Numbered from the stretch's first letter, positions 1 to 10,247 are shown. The stretch is DNA of 64,000 bases from Plutella xylostella (GCF_932276165.1 NC_063992.1:7884001-7948000); one strand, 5' to 3'. The notes: generated by a model from the letters alone, not told the origin. Numbers and translations are program-made.

Positions 1-128
1 TAAGGTACTTAATCCATATTTTCGCTTTTAGCGATAAGACCGCCATTTGTGCATCTCTGTTATTTAAGTTAGATTTAAGTTTTTTATGGTGTGCAAATAA
101 AGATTATTGTATTGTATTGTATTGTATT
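1..128 (+). mobile_element. LINE 3' tail, (TATTG)n end
   Basis: The segment contains the word gcgataagaccgccattt, then an AAATAAAG polyadenylation-type signal and a run of TATTG units. The same order recurs at 3070-3205, at 3755-3850 and, more loosely, at 44283-44415 on the other strand. This is the usual form of the 3' end of a lepidopteran non-LTR retrotransposon that has been cut short by incomplete reverse transcription. The 5' part lies outside the window or is missing. No coding sequence is visible. Confidence 0.6.
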
Positions 129-798
129 TTAGCAAAGTTTTGGTTGGGCACAAACTTTGCTACGCATAAAGGTGAGTTGATAAATAAAGATTTAGAGATC
201 AAACAAAGAAGTAATACTATAGCTTTTGCACTAATGAGACGTAAAAGATAGGCGAACACCTGTTCGACCTACCATACAAAGATGTATTATTTTCTGTTAA
301 ATATTTTTTACAATAGTAGAATATGCCCCTGCACGGCGGGTGTCGCGGGAAACTGTGTATTGTCCAACTCAGTAAGATTATTCTCTTCTTGCAGTGAGGG
401 CCAGGAGTGGTTTGCTATTTTAATTTTCATCAATGGACTTATTATATTTTCTTATTTTTTACCGGCTTCAAAATAGGAGGACGTTTTCAATTCTTCTGTA
501 AGTAGGAATGTTTTTATGGAGTCACTTCCAAGTTTTAAATTTTAAAAAATCTGAAAATATCAAGAACTCGATAAACTCCTTTAGCATATTATCATAGCGC
601 CGTATTTATGGAGAATCACGATATAGTGACGATTATCTACGTCGATAACGACTCCGTGTAGCGGCAGCTGTAACTCTCGGTCCACTACTCCAATAAGGGT
701 GCCCCTAGTTCCTAAACATATCCTATATTTGCGCTGTAACGAGTCGGTAATAAAATCTGCGCCCTCAACCCGCGGGGCGCGTCGTTTATAATCATTAC
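129..798. other. No recognisable gene
   Basis: AT-rich sequence. Short open frames exist, including a 92-codon minus-strand frame at 581-859, but it runs into the foldback repeat at 799-986 and shows no family I recognise, so I do not call it a gene. Confidence 0.5.
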
Positions 799-986
799 GG
801 AATTCGGGGGTCCAGCCACATTCGTCCCATTCCGCATTCGAGCCGGCCAAATTCGACACGAATTTCTAACTACTTTACTTTGAGATAAGGAAAAAAATAC
901 AAACGAAAATGAACCTTATCGAAGTTATGAAATTCGGGTCGAATGCGGAATGGGATGAATGTGGCTAGACCCGAATTCGGCTCGTG
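799..986. repeat. Foldback repeat with 55-60 bp arms
   Basis: The left arm (about 799-866) and right arm (about 929-986) are reverse complements with a few mismatches. Both contain cattccgcattcga or its complement and gaattcggg. A loop of roughly 60 bp separates them. The right arm is itself partly palindromic, with gaattcgggtc at one end and gacccgaatt at the other. This fits a small foldback or MITE-like element. No target duplication was identified. Confidence 0.6.
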
Positions 987-1275
987 CAGTTAAGATTGAA
1001 GAAATGTTGACGGATTATCTGTGCAACGAGATTAATGGATGATGGCGGGCAAATTGTTGGGGTTCAAAACTTAAATTGTTTTATTTAGAAACTTATTTTG
1101 TACACGTGAAATATGTGTTTAGCACTGTACCTTATATGTATAGTACCTACATGTATGTAAAATACCGCGTCACAATATTTTGTAAATATAATTAAATATA
1201 CGTACCTGTAATAACTGTAAAGAAGTTCCGATGGTTAAATAATGAATAAATTTAGATATAGAGAAGTATAATTGG

Positions 1276-1545
1276 CGACGGCCGAATGGCGTAGTGGTTA
1301 GTGACCCTGACTACTGAGCCGAAGGTCCCGGGTTCGATTCCCGGCTGGGACAGATATTTGTTTAAACACAGATATTTGTACTCGGGTCTTGGGTGTTGAT
1401 ATTTATATTTAGTATCTATCTATGTATTTGTGTAGATATATCAGCTGTCCGACACCCTTAACACAGGTTCTGCCTAGCTTGGGGTCGGATGGCCGTGTGT
1501 GAGATGTCCCCACATATTTATTATTTATATTTATATTTTAATTAT
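1276..1545 (+). mobile_element. tRNA-derived SINE
   Basis: The head looks like a tRNA gene: an RNA polymerase III A box (tggcgtagtgg, 1287-1297) and a perfect B box (ggttcgattcc, 1331-1341), in the arrangement used by lepidopteran tRNA-derived SINEs. It is followed by a non-tRNA body and an AT-rich TTTATAT tail. The head is almost identical to that at 40938-41206, but the bodies differ, so the two belong to related subfamilies. The body extension and the absence of a 3' acceptor stem pairing make a functional tRNA gene unlikely. Confidence 0.8.
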
Positions 1546-1907
1546 AATATATAAGTACCTAGGTAATTACAAAAACTTCGATAGGAGTATGGATCAATTC
1601 ATATTCTTATTGATAGATTATAGCAAGATAAGTTCTTGTTTCCATGCAGAAAAAAACCTTAATAAAAACGGCAAAACCCTTATAAAAAGTCCATAAAAGA
1701 GTTTATCTAACTTAGCTCAGCTAACTTTTATGAGTTCAGGATTTCATCTTGTATACGTAAAGGTCCCTACGTATCTTTTCCGAAACTACTTAAAATTCAT
1801 AAAAAAAACTATCCAACCTAAGTTCTCATAAGATTTTATGCGAAAAACATTGAGTTTAGCTTCTGCATATTCTTTTCCGATATTTTCTTATCTTTAGCTC
1901 GTGCATA
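1546..1907. other. No recognisable gene
   Basis: AT-rich DNA between the SINE and the inverted-repeat element. I see nothing assignable. Confidence 0.5.
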
Positions 1908-2509
1908 TGTCGCAGGCAACTGGTTTAATCTCCTGTTTGATTGAACCACTAGCCCGTTCATTGGATGGCGCTGTTCAGTTGTATGACTAGGCCGAACGTT
2001 GATTGTACAAGCGTCACAAAACGTCCAACCAGTTAGCTGACTTAAAATCAGTCAGGTGGTTAATAAAACAAATATGGCGTCTAACAGCTAACAGCTGACT
2101 AGCTTTAAAGTGCGTTATTTGTGTTAAAATAGTGTGACAACATGGATTTACCTATTATTACGCCGCGGGCGGATAGTTTCAAAGAAAAAAAGTGGCGAAA
2201 CTGGATAATTATGAACAACAATATGAAGGTACGTTTATTGTTATTGTTTAGTTAATTTGTGAGATAAGAGCTTTGTAACATAGTCTTTTTGTTGACTCTT
2301 GTCTGGTGATGTTCACCCTAACCAGACATTACAAAGTTGCTATACTATATCCCATTCAACGACTTCGCTGAATGACGTTCAGTCAAGACGTCGAACGTTA
2401 CAATCAACGACTTGACGAGTTGTCCTTTAGTCATACAACTGAATAGCGCCATCCAATGAACGGGCTAGTGGTTCAATCAAACAGAAGATTAAACCAGTTG
2501 CCTGCGACA
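1908..2509. mobile_element. 602-bp terminal-inverted-repeat DNA transposon
   Basis: The ends begin TGTCGCAGGCAACTGG and finish with its reverse complement. Inverted similarity extends about 80 bp inward with few mismatches (1908-1990 against 2428-2509). The element is flanked on both sides by CATA (1904-1907 and 2510-2513), a candidate 4-bp target duplication. It is too short to encode a transposase, so it is non-autonomous. The interior holds a possible exon at 2142-2228. The superfamily is uncertain. Confidence 0.75.
2142..2228 (+). CDS. Possible first coding exon inside a DNA transposon
   Basis: An ATG opens 29 codons that end exactly in phase at AAG|GTACGT, a strong splice-donor consensus. 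The peptide is basic and contains SFKEKKWRNW. No acceptor or second exon follows before the right inverted repeat at 2509. The simplest reading is the remnant first exon of a transposase gene in an internally deleted element. A captured host 5' exon is the alternative. I do not recognise the protein, and the short length allows coincidence. Confidence 0.3.
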
Positions 2510-2785
2510 CATACAAGGTAACTCTAAGTAGGATTTTTTTAGTTTTAACTAAGGGCTGAATTTTTCAGTGGTCAGATTTACGTTATCTGAGGAATAAAAT
2601 TGTTGCTGTCACTGTCTAATACAAACATTGAGTCGCATCAGTATCATAATAATTCGACAGATAACTTTTATCTAGCTATTGAAAAATCAGCCCTAAAACA
2701 ACTAAATATTGTCAAGCTTTCCATCTTTCAGAAATTTATTTACGCAATGTTGTGTTATTCCAAAAATCTCCAATATTAAAAAAAA

Positions 2786-2880
2786 GATTCAAACCGACTC
2801 CTCTCGGACATCCTTGCTTTGCTGACCTCTAACCACTGCGCCATTCAGCCATTCGACCAGATGGTCTAGTGCAGGTTTGA
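2786..2880 (-). mobile_element. Decayed tRNA-derived SINE head
   Basis: On the minus strand the sequence reads ggctgaatggcgcagtggtt (A-box-like) followed about 40 bases later by ggtttgaatc (B-box-like). This matches the SINE heads elsewhere in the window with several substitutions. The body is missing or unrecognisable. Confidence 0.5.
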
Positions 2881-3000
2881 TAGTTTGTGGAAAACTAAGT
2901 TTACGTTTTCTCGCATACTAAGTGGCGCCTCTAACGGAAACTATCATGAAACTTTTGACAGATAATGTATGCAGATGACAGAAGAAAACTTAAACTTCAA

Positions 3001-3066
3001 AGAATATTTATGTTCAGATAGGATCAAGTGTACTAAAACTTGACCCTATCTGAACATAAATATTCT
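3001..3066. repeat. Compact hairpin, 66 bp
   Basis: Left arm agaatatttatgttcagata at 3001 and its exact complement ending at 3066, extended by a further 8-9 pairs with one mismatch, around a loop of about 6-8 bases. Arms are about 30 bp. It lies immediately upstream of a LINE tail and may be a tiny MITE or a structured-RNA-like hairpin. Confidence 0.7.
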
Positions 3067-3069
3067 TCC

Positions 3070-3205
3070 ACCTAAAGGTTGCCTTGAAAAAATCGCTTTT
3101 AGTGATAAGACCGCCTTTTTTGTACCTATGTGTTTATATTTAAGCTTTGTATAATCTATTCTTGTGTACAAATAAAGAATATTCTATCTATCTATCTATC
3201 TAAAC
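3070..3205 (+). mobile_element. LINE 3' tail, (TATC)n end
   Basis: Contains cgcttttagtgataagaccg, a gtgtacaaataaagaat polyadenylation region and a TATC microsatellite. It is the same family as 1-128 with a different tail unit, which fits slippage during target-primed reverse transcription. Confidence 0.65.
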
Positions 3206-3754
3206 TTTTATAGTTTTCTAAAATAGCAAAACCTGTACTAGACGTACAGACACTAACCTTCACCGCCGCCGCCTCAGTCACCGCGTCAGCAACACATTAA
3301 TTTTCAATCTAAAATAATCAAGTTAGAACACATTAAGGAGATGGATTAATAAATGTACGTACCGATGCGGTGGGGGAGCGATTGAGCCAAATACCTACGA
3401 TGCCGTGTTGGCAGTAAGTCACCCTTATTTGGCAGGGTCCGTGCTCAAATCTGTGACTAAGAATTTGATTCGGTTCGAATTCGGCGTCTGCTCCTAAGTT
3501 TGTGTGAATATAACATAATAATACCTATATATTATTTTATTTATTTAATTATAAACACTTTATAAAGTTACCATAAAAAAAGAGAAGAACATCAAAAGAA
3601 AACTAACAATGTAAGTACAAAGGCCAATTTTGCCAAAAAGCCTTATTATCATCATATTCATTATACTTACTTAAACTACGTATATCCTTACATACTAATT
3701 TACTTAAAACCAGAGTACCCTATCCAACGTTCTTATCTCCGTCCATCCATAGGT
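3206..3754. other. No recognisable gene
   Basis: Mixed AT-rich DNA with a short GC-rich stretch near 3260-3300. No supported feature. Confidence 0.4.
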
Positions 3755-3850
3755 TGTCTGGAAGAGATCGCTCGTAGCAATAAGACCGCCATTTGTACAT
3801 TTTGTTAAATTAAGTTTGATCTGTAATATGTTTTTCTTTTTGATGATGAA
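3755..3850 (+). mobile_element. LINE 3' tail remnant
   Basis: Contains gatcgctcgtagcaataaga and ccgccatttgtacatttt, matching the LINE tails at 1-128 and 3070-3205. It has no clear microsatellite end and is degraded. Confidence 0.5.
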
Positions 3851-4754
3851 AAAATAATTACTTATGTGAATTTTAGATCGTGTGACTAACTATTAAGTAA
3901 TGTATAATTTCTCACCCTGTGTATTAGAAGGTAGGCTATTCGTCTTTGGCACCAAGGGCTCAGCAGTCGACAACTTCGCATTACGCTACGCTATGTTGCA
4001 ATATAGGGAAAGTATAGTAACTTATTTTTTTTTAATCATTTAATAGTTTACATTATTGTTATTAAATAATGTGACTTAAACCTAGTAAAAGTTTATCTGC
4101 ACATCTTATAAATTAGGTCCAAAAACATAGTTCGCCCGGTAGAGCTTCGATACTATGATGGTAAAACTGCGTTAGCTACGCATAGTTAAATATTATCATA
4201 ATAATAAGGATAATCAGTTTTCAATGAAGGTGTTTAAATTCTGAAATCCTACTTTATGGTGAAATCTAACTGAAAACTAAAAAGCTTACATTAGGTAAAA
4301 TTAAGTAAGTTTCAAGAATGTATTGCCAATACAGTTGTTAATTTCTTCATGTAGGTACTTTATTTATAATGATGTCTAAAACCCTGCGTAGATCCGTAGG
4401 CTTTCTTTACATATCAGTATGGATAAAAGAGCCAGATTATATCCGCGTACGGTATTAATAACTGACTGTACCTCCCTTATACCATGCCCCGGGGCAGGCT
4501 GCACCATCCCGACTCACCCCAGAGTTTATTCTTCATTTGCTATGTTTAATTTGCGACACTACTGTTAAATTAATCATCGTTTATCTTCTTGATTAAGTAA
4601 ATGCTTATTATAAGTTGATGTACGTGTGTTGGTGACGTTGATTTGTGAGTGACGTTTCGTTTATTGAAAATTTCATGAAACTTATTCGGAATTACGGAAA
4701 GTTGTAAGAAAGTTCGTTATGTTGAGCTTAAAATATCTGAGGCGACTGCGTCAT
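3851..4754. other. No recognisable gene
   Basis: AT-rich. A short palindromic word lies around 4166-4190. Nothing else is supportable. Confidence 0.4.
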
Positions 4755-4960
4755 ACAATAATAATTCATTCATTTATTCATAGTAAAAAACAAATCAACG
4801 TAACATAATAGTTTTGACGACTACTATCATAACTAGGCTCACATGTAGCCTGTATTTATGATTAAGTAGGCCCGCACCTCTTATGAGGATCGTAACAGTG
4901 ATCGGCGGTGACCTGTTTTTCAGTGTTCAAACAATATTTTTAAACAATATTTTTATGTTC
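4755..4960 (-). mobile_element. LINE-type 3' tail, (AATG)n end
   Basis: On the minus strand the segment runs from the end of the broken LINE frame to aataaatgaatgaatta. This could be the 3' untranslated region of the same broken element. The edge at 4755 is approximate. Confidence 0.4.
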
Positions 4961-4962
4961 CC

Positions 4963-5067
4963 TCAGAAGGAAGGACATAAATAAAGACATAAAATAAAAT
5001 AAAATAAAAAACAAAATAAAATAAAAAACAAAATAAAAAACGTAATAACTAACATGCTGTTTATGAG

Positions 5068-5114
<47 letters not shown>

Positions 5115-6365
5115 CGGCCAAAGTTTTTCCGATATTAACAAAAAAGGTGTTTACACTGTTGCATGACTGTTTAGGAGAGTTAGTAGGAGAAAGAAGTTGG
5201 TTAGCTATGGATTTAGTTTTATTAGTGTTTGTAATTCTTTTTATTGTATCCCATAAGCATTTGCTATTAGTACCAGCCTTTTTTAATTCATTTTTATCAT
5301 ACTGTCTTTTTATTTTTTTCAAAAGTTTATTGCAAAAGTTTCTATAGCGTATGTAAGTTAATCTTAAAATCTCATTATCCTTGTCCGCTTTCTGCTGTTT
5401 ATGGAGATGATCGCGGTTACGCATGCATCGAAGGAGTCCGGGAGTGATCCATGGCTTAAGAATTTTATGTTTTTTGGAGATAATTTTAACTGTTGTATTT
5501 TTGTTAATTATAGTAGAGAGACTGGTTATTAAATTATTAGTAGCGGACTCAGGATCAGTCGAGGAGAAGACATGAGTAAAGTCTAGTTGTTCCATGTCGT
5601 TATCCAAGCCATCATAGTTTATAATAGAAATTGTTCCCAAAGACTTATCTCGTGTGGGTTTAAAGTCTAGCATAAAGAGTACTGGGCGATGATCAGTTGT
5701 ATGTGAGTCGAGAATAAAAGTGAGTGATGGAGATTGTGTTCTAAGCATCAGGTGGTCTAGACAGCTATTATCTCTAGTAGGTAGATCGTGCGCTGGCAGG
5801 AGACCATGGAATGAGAGGTGGCTAAGATAGTTATGAGAGCGTGAGTCCAGAGAGGTTGGGGTAATATCGATGTTAATATCACCCGTTATGATTAGGGATT
5901 TAAATGATGATAGTGTAGGAATGACATGGTTTCTAAAAATAAATCAATGTTATGATTAGAAGGAGAGCGGTAGATGCATAGTATAGCTATGTCAGAACCT
6001 ACTTTCAATAGAAGCCCAGAAGCTGATCCGTTAAAATCAATTTCCTCTGAGTTGAGTGGGAGTTCGGACCTTACATAAACAATAACGCCATCACTTTGAT
6101 TCTGGTGTTTAGTTGATAAAATAGTGGTGTAGTTTGCTAGCGTAGGAACGTTAGAATTAGAAAGGCAATTCAACCAGCATTCTGTTAAGACTAGAATATC
6201 GCAGTCTATGTCTAATCTTGTGAGGAGAGTAAGGAAACTATGATAGTTGCAGTTTATAGAGCGAATATTGATTGATAGTAGGTATTTTAAGTTTCTTTTT
6301 GTGTTTAGTAACATGTTTATGGATTTGTTCTGGAGTACTCGTACAGGATATGACAGTAGATACAT
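4963..6365 (-). pseudogene. Broken LINE ORF2: endonuclease domain, RT missing
   Basis: The minus strand encodes an apurinic-type (EEP) endonuclease of CR1-like LINEs, which nicks target DNA. The N-terminal part (6365-5892) carries NIRSINCNYHSF and LVLTECWL. After a frameshift near 5930 the frame resumes with GDINID and TTDHRPVLF, the active-site region of the family. The linker follows, with KPWITPGLL and NTFFVNIGKTLAD, which normally leads straight into the reverse transcriptase. Here it runs instead into a TG/CA microsatellite (read as a Thr-His run) and the 3' tail. The whole RT domain is deleted, so this copy cannot be autonomous. Upstream on the same strand are remnants of ORF1 (6366-7112). 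Confidence 0.8.
5069..5111. repeat. (TG)n microsatellite, about 21 units
   Basis: An uninterrupted TG run inside the broken LINE, at the point where the RT domain should begin. It probably marks, or seeded, the internal deletion. Confidence 0.95.
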
Positions 6366-7004
6366 AAAAATTATCTAGATCTTGCAGAAAAGCATCGTCT
6401 ATTTTATTCACGGAAACGGAGTAATTAAGAAATGCATAGTTTGGAGGGAATCAATAAATTGTATGCTCACTGTTTTTTTAATAATAAAGCCGGTCAATAG
6501 TGTAAAAATATATATTAATATAGATGTGTTGCAATCACTTTGTGTATAAAATTGATTGTGGGATTTTAGCGTCGATGGTGATGTAGATAAATGTTTTCCT
6601 GGTGGATCTAAAAATAGTTTGCAGTTTTTAGGAGTTGTTACATAGAAGTTTGACACAAGGTTTTGGTCTAAACATTCAAATAAAGCATTAATGTTGTTAT
6701 CTAACATTTTTAATTATTAATTTAATAAATATATATTAAGGCTGGAGCAGGGATGGTGGTTGTTAAAAGGGATTTGGTAGGCCGTCTTAGTACCGGGGAA
6801 GTAACTTTCAGAGACTTCAACCTATCGTTTTGGTAGTGTGAGTTGTGTGTTTGTGTGTGTTGTGTGATTGTATGAATTTTTTGGTTGTATACAGTTAGTT
6901 TGCAAATTTGAACAAAAAGAGACTTAAGGATATATGAGATTATTACAGATACTTGACACATGCATGAATTTAAATCAGTAGCAGTTTTGAAATCTAAGAC
7001 TAGT
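6366..7004 (-). other. LINE region between ORF1 remnant and ORF2
   Basis: Two minus-strand open frames lie here (6408-6707, 99 codons; 6722-6961, 79 codons). Neither shows a motif I recognise. They sit in the expected ORF1-ORF2 interval of the broken minus-strand LINE and are most likely non-coding or decayed LINE sequence. Confidence 0.4.
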
Positions 7005-7112
7005 CATACTGTGTTAGGCTTGCTGAGGGTTTCTAATTGTTGCTCGTTCTTTACTATTATGTAAGCTCCATCAACTTTTTCCTTTATAAAAATACGCCCG
7101 TTTGTTGTCCAG
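7005..7112 (-). pseudogene. LINE ORF1 C-terminal remnant (Baculo_FP-like)
   Basis: The minus strand reads WTTNGRIFIKEKVDGAYIIV followed by KNEQQLETL. This W-x-x-NG-[KR]-[IV] pattern with a trailing Leu-rich end is typical of the C-terminus of ORF1 proteins carrying the Baculo_FP-type RNA-binding fold in CR1-like LINEs. The N-terminal part of ORF1 is absent, because a plus-strand LINE begins at about 7113-7127. The assignment rests on a short match. Confidence 0.45.
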
Positions 7113-7126
7113 CATGAGTTGTAGTT

Positions 7127-9296
7127 GTGCGTCTTAATGTGTTTGTCAAATATGATTCTCTGTGGTCTGACCATTTTCCTTTAATAATTGAATGCAATTT
7201 AAATCTTATTACACCAAAGTTAGCTTCTAAAAGCATTAAAGACAATGGAGTGGTGTGGGGGGATAGAAACGAAGACGAAGTTGCCTCCTACAGTAAGGAG
7301 TGTCATAGGCTACTAGGGTGCGTTGATTTTCCAGCTCAATTCACAGACTGTGCTGACCATTGCTGTGGTGAGCCGGACCACAGAAGCGTTCTCGACAATC
7401 TATACTCGGACATTGTGACCGCCCTACAGGCGGCGGCTAAGGTGAGTCGAGGAGGCAGTAAGGGGGTAGGCCGGGGCCCACGTATAGTAGGGTGGAACAA
7501 GCACGTCAGTGCGGCTCATCGGGAGGCCAGATCGAGGTTTCATGAATGGTTGTTAAGCGGTAAACCTAGTTCAGGATGTGTTTACGATGATATGCGCAGT
7601 AGCCGAAAGGTGTTTAAGTCCAGACTAAAGTGGTGCCAAGACCACCAGGACCAAATAAAAATGGATGCCCTTGCAGAAAAACATGAGAGGTAATTTTCGA
7701 ACGTTCTGGAAAACCACGAGTAAGATGAACCCGCGACCTGGTCTCCCGGTGAGTGTTGGTGGAGTGAGTGACCCGAAGGATATTGCTAACTTGTTTAGGG
7801 ACCAGTTTACTATCAATTCTCCCCTGGGCCCTGCTCGGACGATGCCCAATGTTGAGACCCATGTACAGAAAATGAGTACTCGTTTTACAGCAAAAGAAAT
7901 AGCAAAGGTCATAAGGTCTATATCTAGAGGAAAATCTCCAGGTCATGATGGTCTCAGCATTGAGCATCTCCAATACGCGGGTCCTCATATATCTAGGGTT
8001 CTGGCAATGTTCTTTACATTATGTGTTAGACACTCTTACTTACCTCCTGAGATGTTAATTACGGTGGTGGTGCCTGTCTTGAAAAATAAAACCGGAGACG
8101 TTGGAGATATGAATAACTATAGGCCCATATCTCTGGCGACAATCCTTGCGCAGGTTTTTGATGCCTTACTGAATGTGCATTTACAAAATCACTTGGTATT
8201 GCACGGTAATCAGTTCGGTTTTCGACCGAACCTATCAACTGAGAGTGCAATACTAAGTTTAAAGCACACAGTGAGGTACTACACCGATAGACAGACTCCG
8301 GTGTACGCCTGCTTCCTTGACCTCTCCAAAGCCTTTGACCTGGTCTCCTACGACATCTTATGGGGAAAACTGAGGGATATCGACTTGCCTCATGAGCTAG
8401 TTACAATTTTTCAGTACTGGTACTCGCACCAGGTCAACAACGTGAGATGGGCGGGCGTGATGTCCGAGTCTTTCGGTATGGAGTGCGGGGTGAGACAAGG
8501 GGGGTTAACCTCCCCCTCACTCTTTAATCTATATGTGGATGCGCTGATCGTCGCGCTTAGCAAGCAGCATGTCGGATGTCACGTAGACGGCGTATGTGTA
8601 AACAATTTGAGCTACGCAGATGACATGGTGCTGCTGAGCGCGTCGGTCTGCGGTCTGAGGAAGCTTCTGCGGATCTGTGAGGATTACGCAATGAGTCATG
8701 GTCTGAAATATAATGTGCCGAAAAGCAAATACATGGTCTTTGCGGCCGGTTCAAAATGTCCCGACGGTGTGCCGCCCATCAGACTTTATGGCGTGCCTTT
8801 GGACCGGGTGGAACATTTTAAATACCTTGGGCATGTTCTAACACCAGACCTCAAAGACTGTGCTGATATAGAGCGGGAAAGAAGGGCCCTATCGATAAGA
8901 GCAAACATGTTGGCTCGCAGGTTTGCACGTCTTTCACAAAATGTAAAAATAACTCTCTTCCGAGCATTTTGTACCTCATTATACACGTGCAGCTTGTGGG
9001 CTAACTACACGCAGAAGTCTATTAGGGCCCTTCAAAACCAGTATAATAACGCGCTAAGGGCAGTGTTGGGGCTGCCCCGTTACTGCAGCGCTTCAGGCAT
9101 GTTTGCGTGGGCGCGCACTGACTGCTTCCACGCGACCGTGCGGAAGCGCTGCGCGTCCCTGGTGCGGAGGGTGCGGGCCAGCGCCAACACTGTCCTTGCG
9201 ATGATTGCAAACAAAGAGGAGTGTCCTTATATCCGCCACTGCTGTCAAAAACATGTCACAACGAACAGTGGCAGATATAATATTATTAAATTTTAA
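7127..9296 (+). pseudogene. LINE reverse transcriptase, one frameshift
   Basis: The protein is a LINE ORF2 from the end of the endonuclease (SDHFPLII near 7157) through the reverse transcriptase. The first frame (7127-7693) gives way at about 7687 to a second (7665-9296); the two overlap so cleanly around the EKHER/GNFRTF junction that a single base deletion explains the break. RT motifs in order are NNYRPISLA, FLDLSKAFDLVSYD, CGVRQGGLTSPSLFNLYVDA and the catalytic YADD at about residue 317 of the second frame. The Cys/His end, CPYIRHCC, resembles the C-terminal knuckle of such proteins. The RT type resembles the L2/CR1/Rex1-like group, but I cannot fix the clade. With the truncated endonuclease, this copy should be inactive. 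Confidence 0.85.
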
Positions 9297-9397
9297 TTAT
9301 TATGATTTTTTGTATGTTTGTTTTTATATAAATTTTATTTACGTTGACAATATTATTCAAAAAAGTATCTTTGTTTTCTATTTATATTATTTTACTT

Positions 9398-9780
9398 CAT
9401 CATCACGACCCATTACGTCCCCACTGCTGGGGCACGGGTCTCCTTCCAATGAAGGAAGGGTTTAGGCCTAGTCCACCACGCTGGCCAAGTGCGGGTTGGT
9501 GGACCCCAACACAAGCAAGCTTGTGCTGAGAGAGTTGTCGGGTAAGTGGGCAACCCGACTGTCAGATGTTTTCAAGCCGCCCGAAGGCCTCTGACTAGGC
9601 TTAACGACTGCTGCCGAAGCAGCAACCGGGACCCACGGCTTAACGTGCCGTCCGAAGCACGGAAGCGTCCGGAAAAGCACCACTTGAAATTGGTCACCCA
9701 TCCAATGGCTGACCGTGTCAGTTGTTGCTTAACCTCAGCGATCAGTTACGATCACTGAGACCCGCTCGACTACGGACGCT
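9398..9780 (-). mobile_element. 5S rRNA-headed SINE (SINE3 type) with exact target duplications
   Basis: Read on the minus strand, the first ~115 bases (9780 to about 9665) resemble 5S rRNA. They include aggttaagcaac (internal box A region) and ggtcagccattggatgggtg followed by acc (box C region), in 5S order and spacing. A body follows, ending in gggtcgtgatgatg, which also occurs without the 5S head at 30984-31197 and 50582-50686. The copy is flanked by perfect 10-bp duplications tattttactt (9388-9397 and 9781-9790). It inserted into the 3' region of the plus-strand LINE. The 5S-like head would supply an internal polymerase III promoter. Confidence 0.85.
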
Positions 9781-9945
9781 TATTTTACTTATTGATAATT
9801 TATTTTAAATTTTACTGCATAATATTATTGTACCTAATGAATGTTTTTAAATTTTCTGTTAATTTGATCTGTTAATCCAATTTTGTTTGTGTTCTATGTG
9901 TAAATTGTATTTTTAATGTGTAAATGTAATTTTGATGTTTTATAT

Positions 9946-10130
9946 TATGTAGTCTGAGCCTATCTGAAACCTAGTTAAACATTGTGAGATATGGCGTTTC
10001 GACTTTCTCCGTGTTCGGCATCATAAGGGTCACAGTGACAGTTAAATAAAGTCCATTTTTCTCTCCACCTTTAATTTGCAAGGTGCGGGTGCCTATATAA
10101 ATAGAGTGAGTCGCCCGCGCGCCTCAGTTG
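9946..10130 (+). repeat. Promoter-bearing repeat, inverted copy at 16.8 kb
   Basis: About 175 bp (9955-10130) match the reverse complement of 16824-16999 almost base for base, and 9946-9989 also matches the reverse complement of 16697-16739. The unit contains an inner ggtcacagtgac palindrome, an AATAAAG and a complete core promoter at its downstream end. Similarity stops just after the initiator, so the mobile unit ends at or near a transcription start. It resembles part of an LTR, but no TG...CA ends were found. Confidence 0.7.
10094..10130 (+). promoter_or_regulatory. TATA box and initiator
   Basis: TATAAATAG starts at 10096, and an arthropod-type initiator TCAGTT places A+1 at 10126, 30 bp downstream, which is the canonical spacing. 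The inverted copy at 16.8 kb preserves both elements. Activity is inferred. Confidence 0.6.
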
Positions 10131-10163
10131 GTTTTTGATTTTTGAAGTGAACACTTCGGCAAA

Positions 10164-10247
10164 ATGGCTCAATGTAGCCACGGTTCTCGTCGGCTTCGCT
10201 CCGACGGGGAATTTGCGGAGTCCTCGCTACCGGGAGCTGTAGCGTGA
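10164..10247 (+). CDS. Short open frame downstream of the promoter (doubtful)
   Basis: The first ATG, 38 bp after the predicted start site, opens 27 codons (MAQCSHGSRRLRSDGEF...) before TGA. It lies in a GC-rich island (10140-10330). The opposite strand is also open here, with a Pro/Ala/Ser-rich reading ending SERSRREPWLH. Composition alone may cause both frames. A donor-like GTGAGT lies near 10335, so this may instead be a non-coding first exon with an upstream ORF. Confidence 0.2.
   Translation: MAQCSHGSRRLRSDGEFAESSLPGAVA

Larger units (their letters stand above)
7113..9945 (+). mobile_element. 5'-truncated LINE (plus strand)
   Basis: A non-LTR retrotransposon truncated inside its endonuclease domain and abutting the minus-strand LINE at about 7113. 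It comprises the frameshifted ORF2 (7127-9296) and an AT-rich 3' untranslated region (9297-9945) that is interrupted by the 5S-headed SINE at 9398-9780. The 3' edge is set where sequence shared with the 16.7-kb element starts, near 9946, and is approximate. Confidence 0.7.

Noticed and set aside
581..859. 92-codon minus-strand frame as a gene
   Set aside because: It runs into the foldback repeat, has no recognised domain and its length is within chance for the window.
1276..1350. Functional tRNA genes at the SINE heads (also 40938)
   Set aside because: Both are followed by shared SINE bodies and tails, the 40.9-kb copy has target duplications, and the 3' acceptor strand does not pair.
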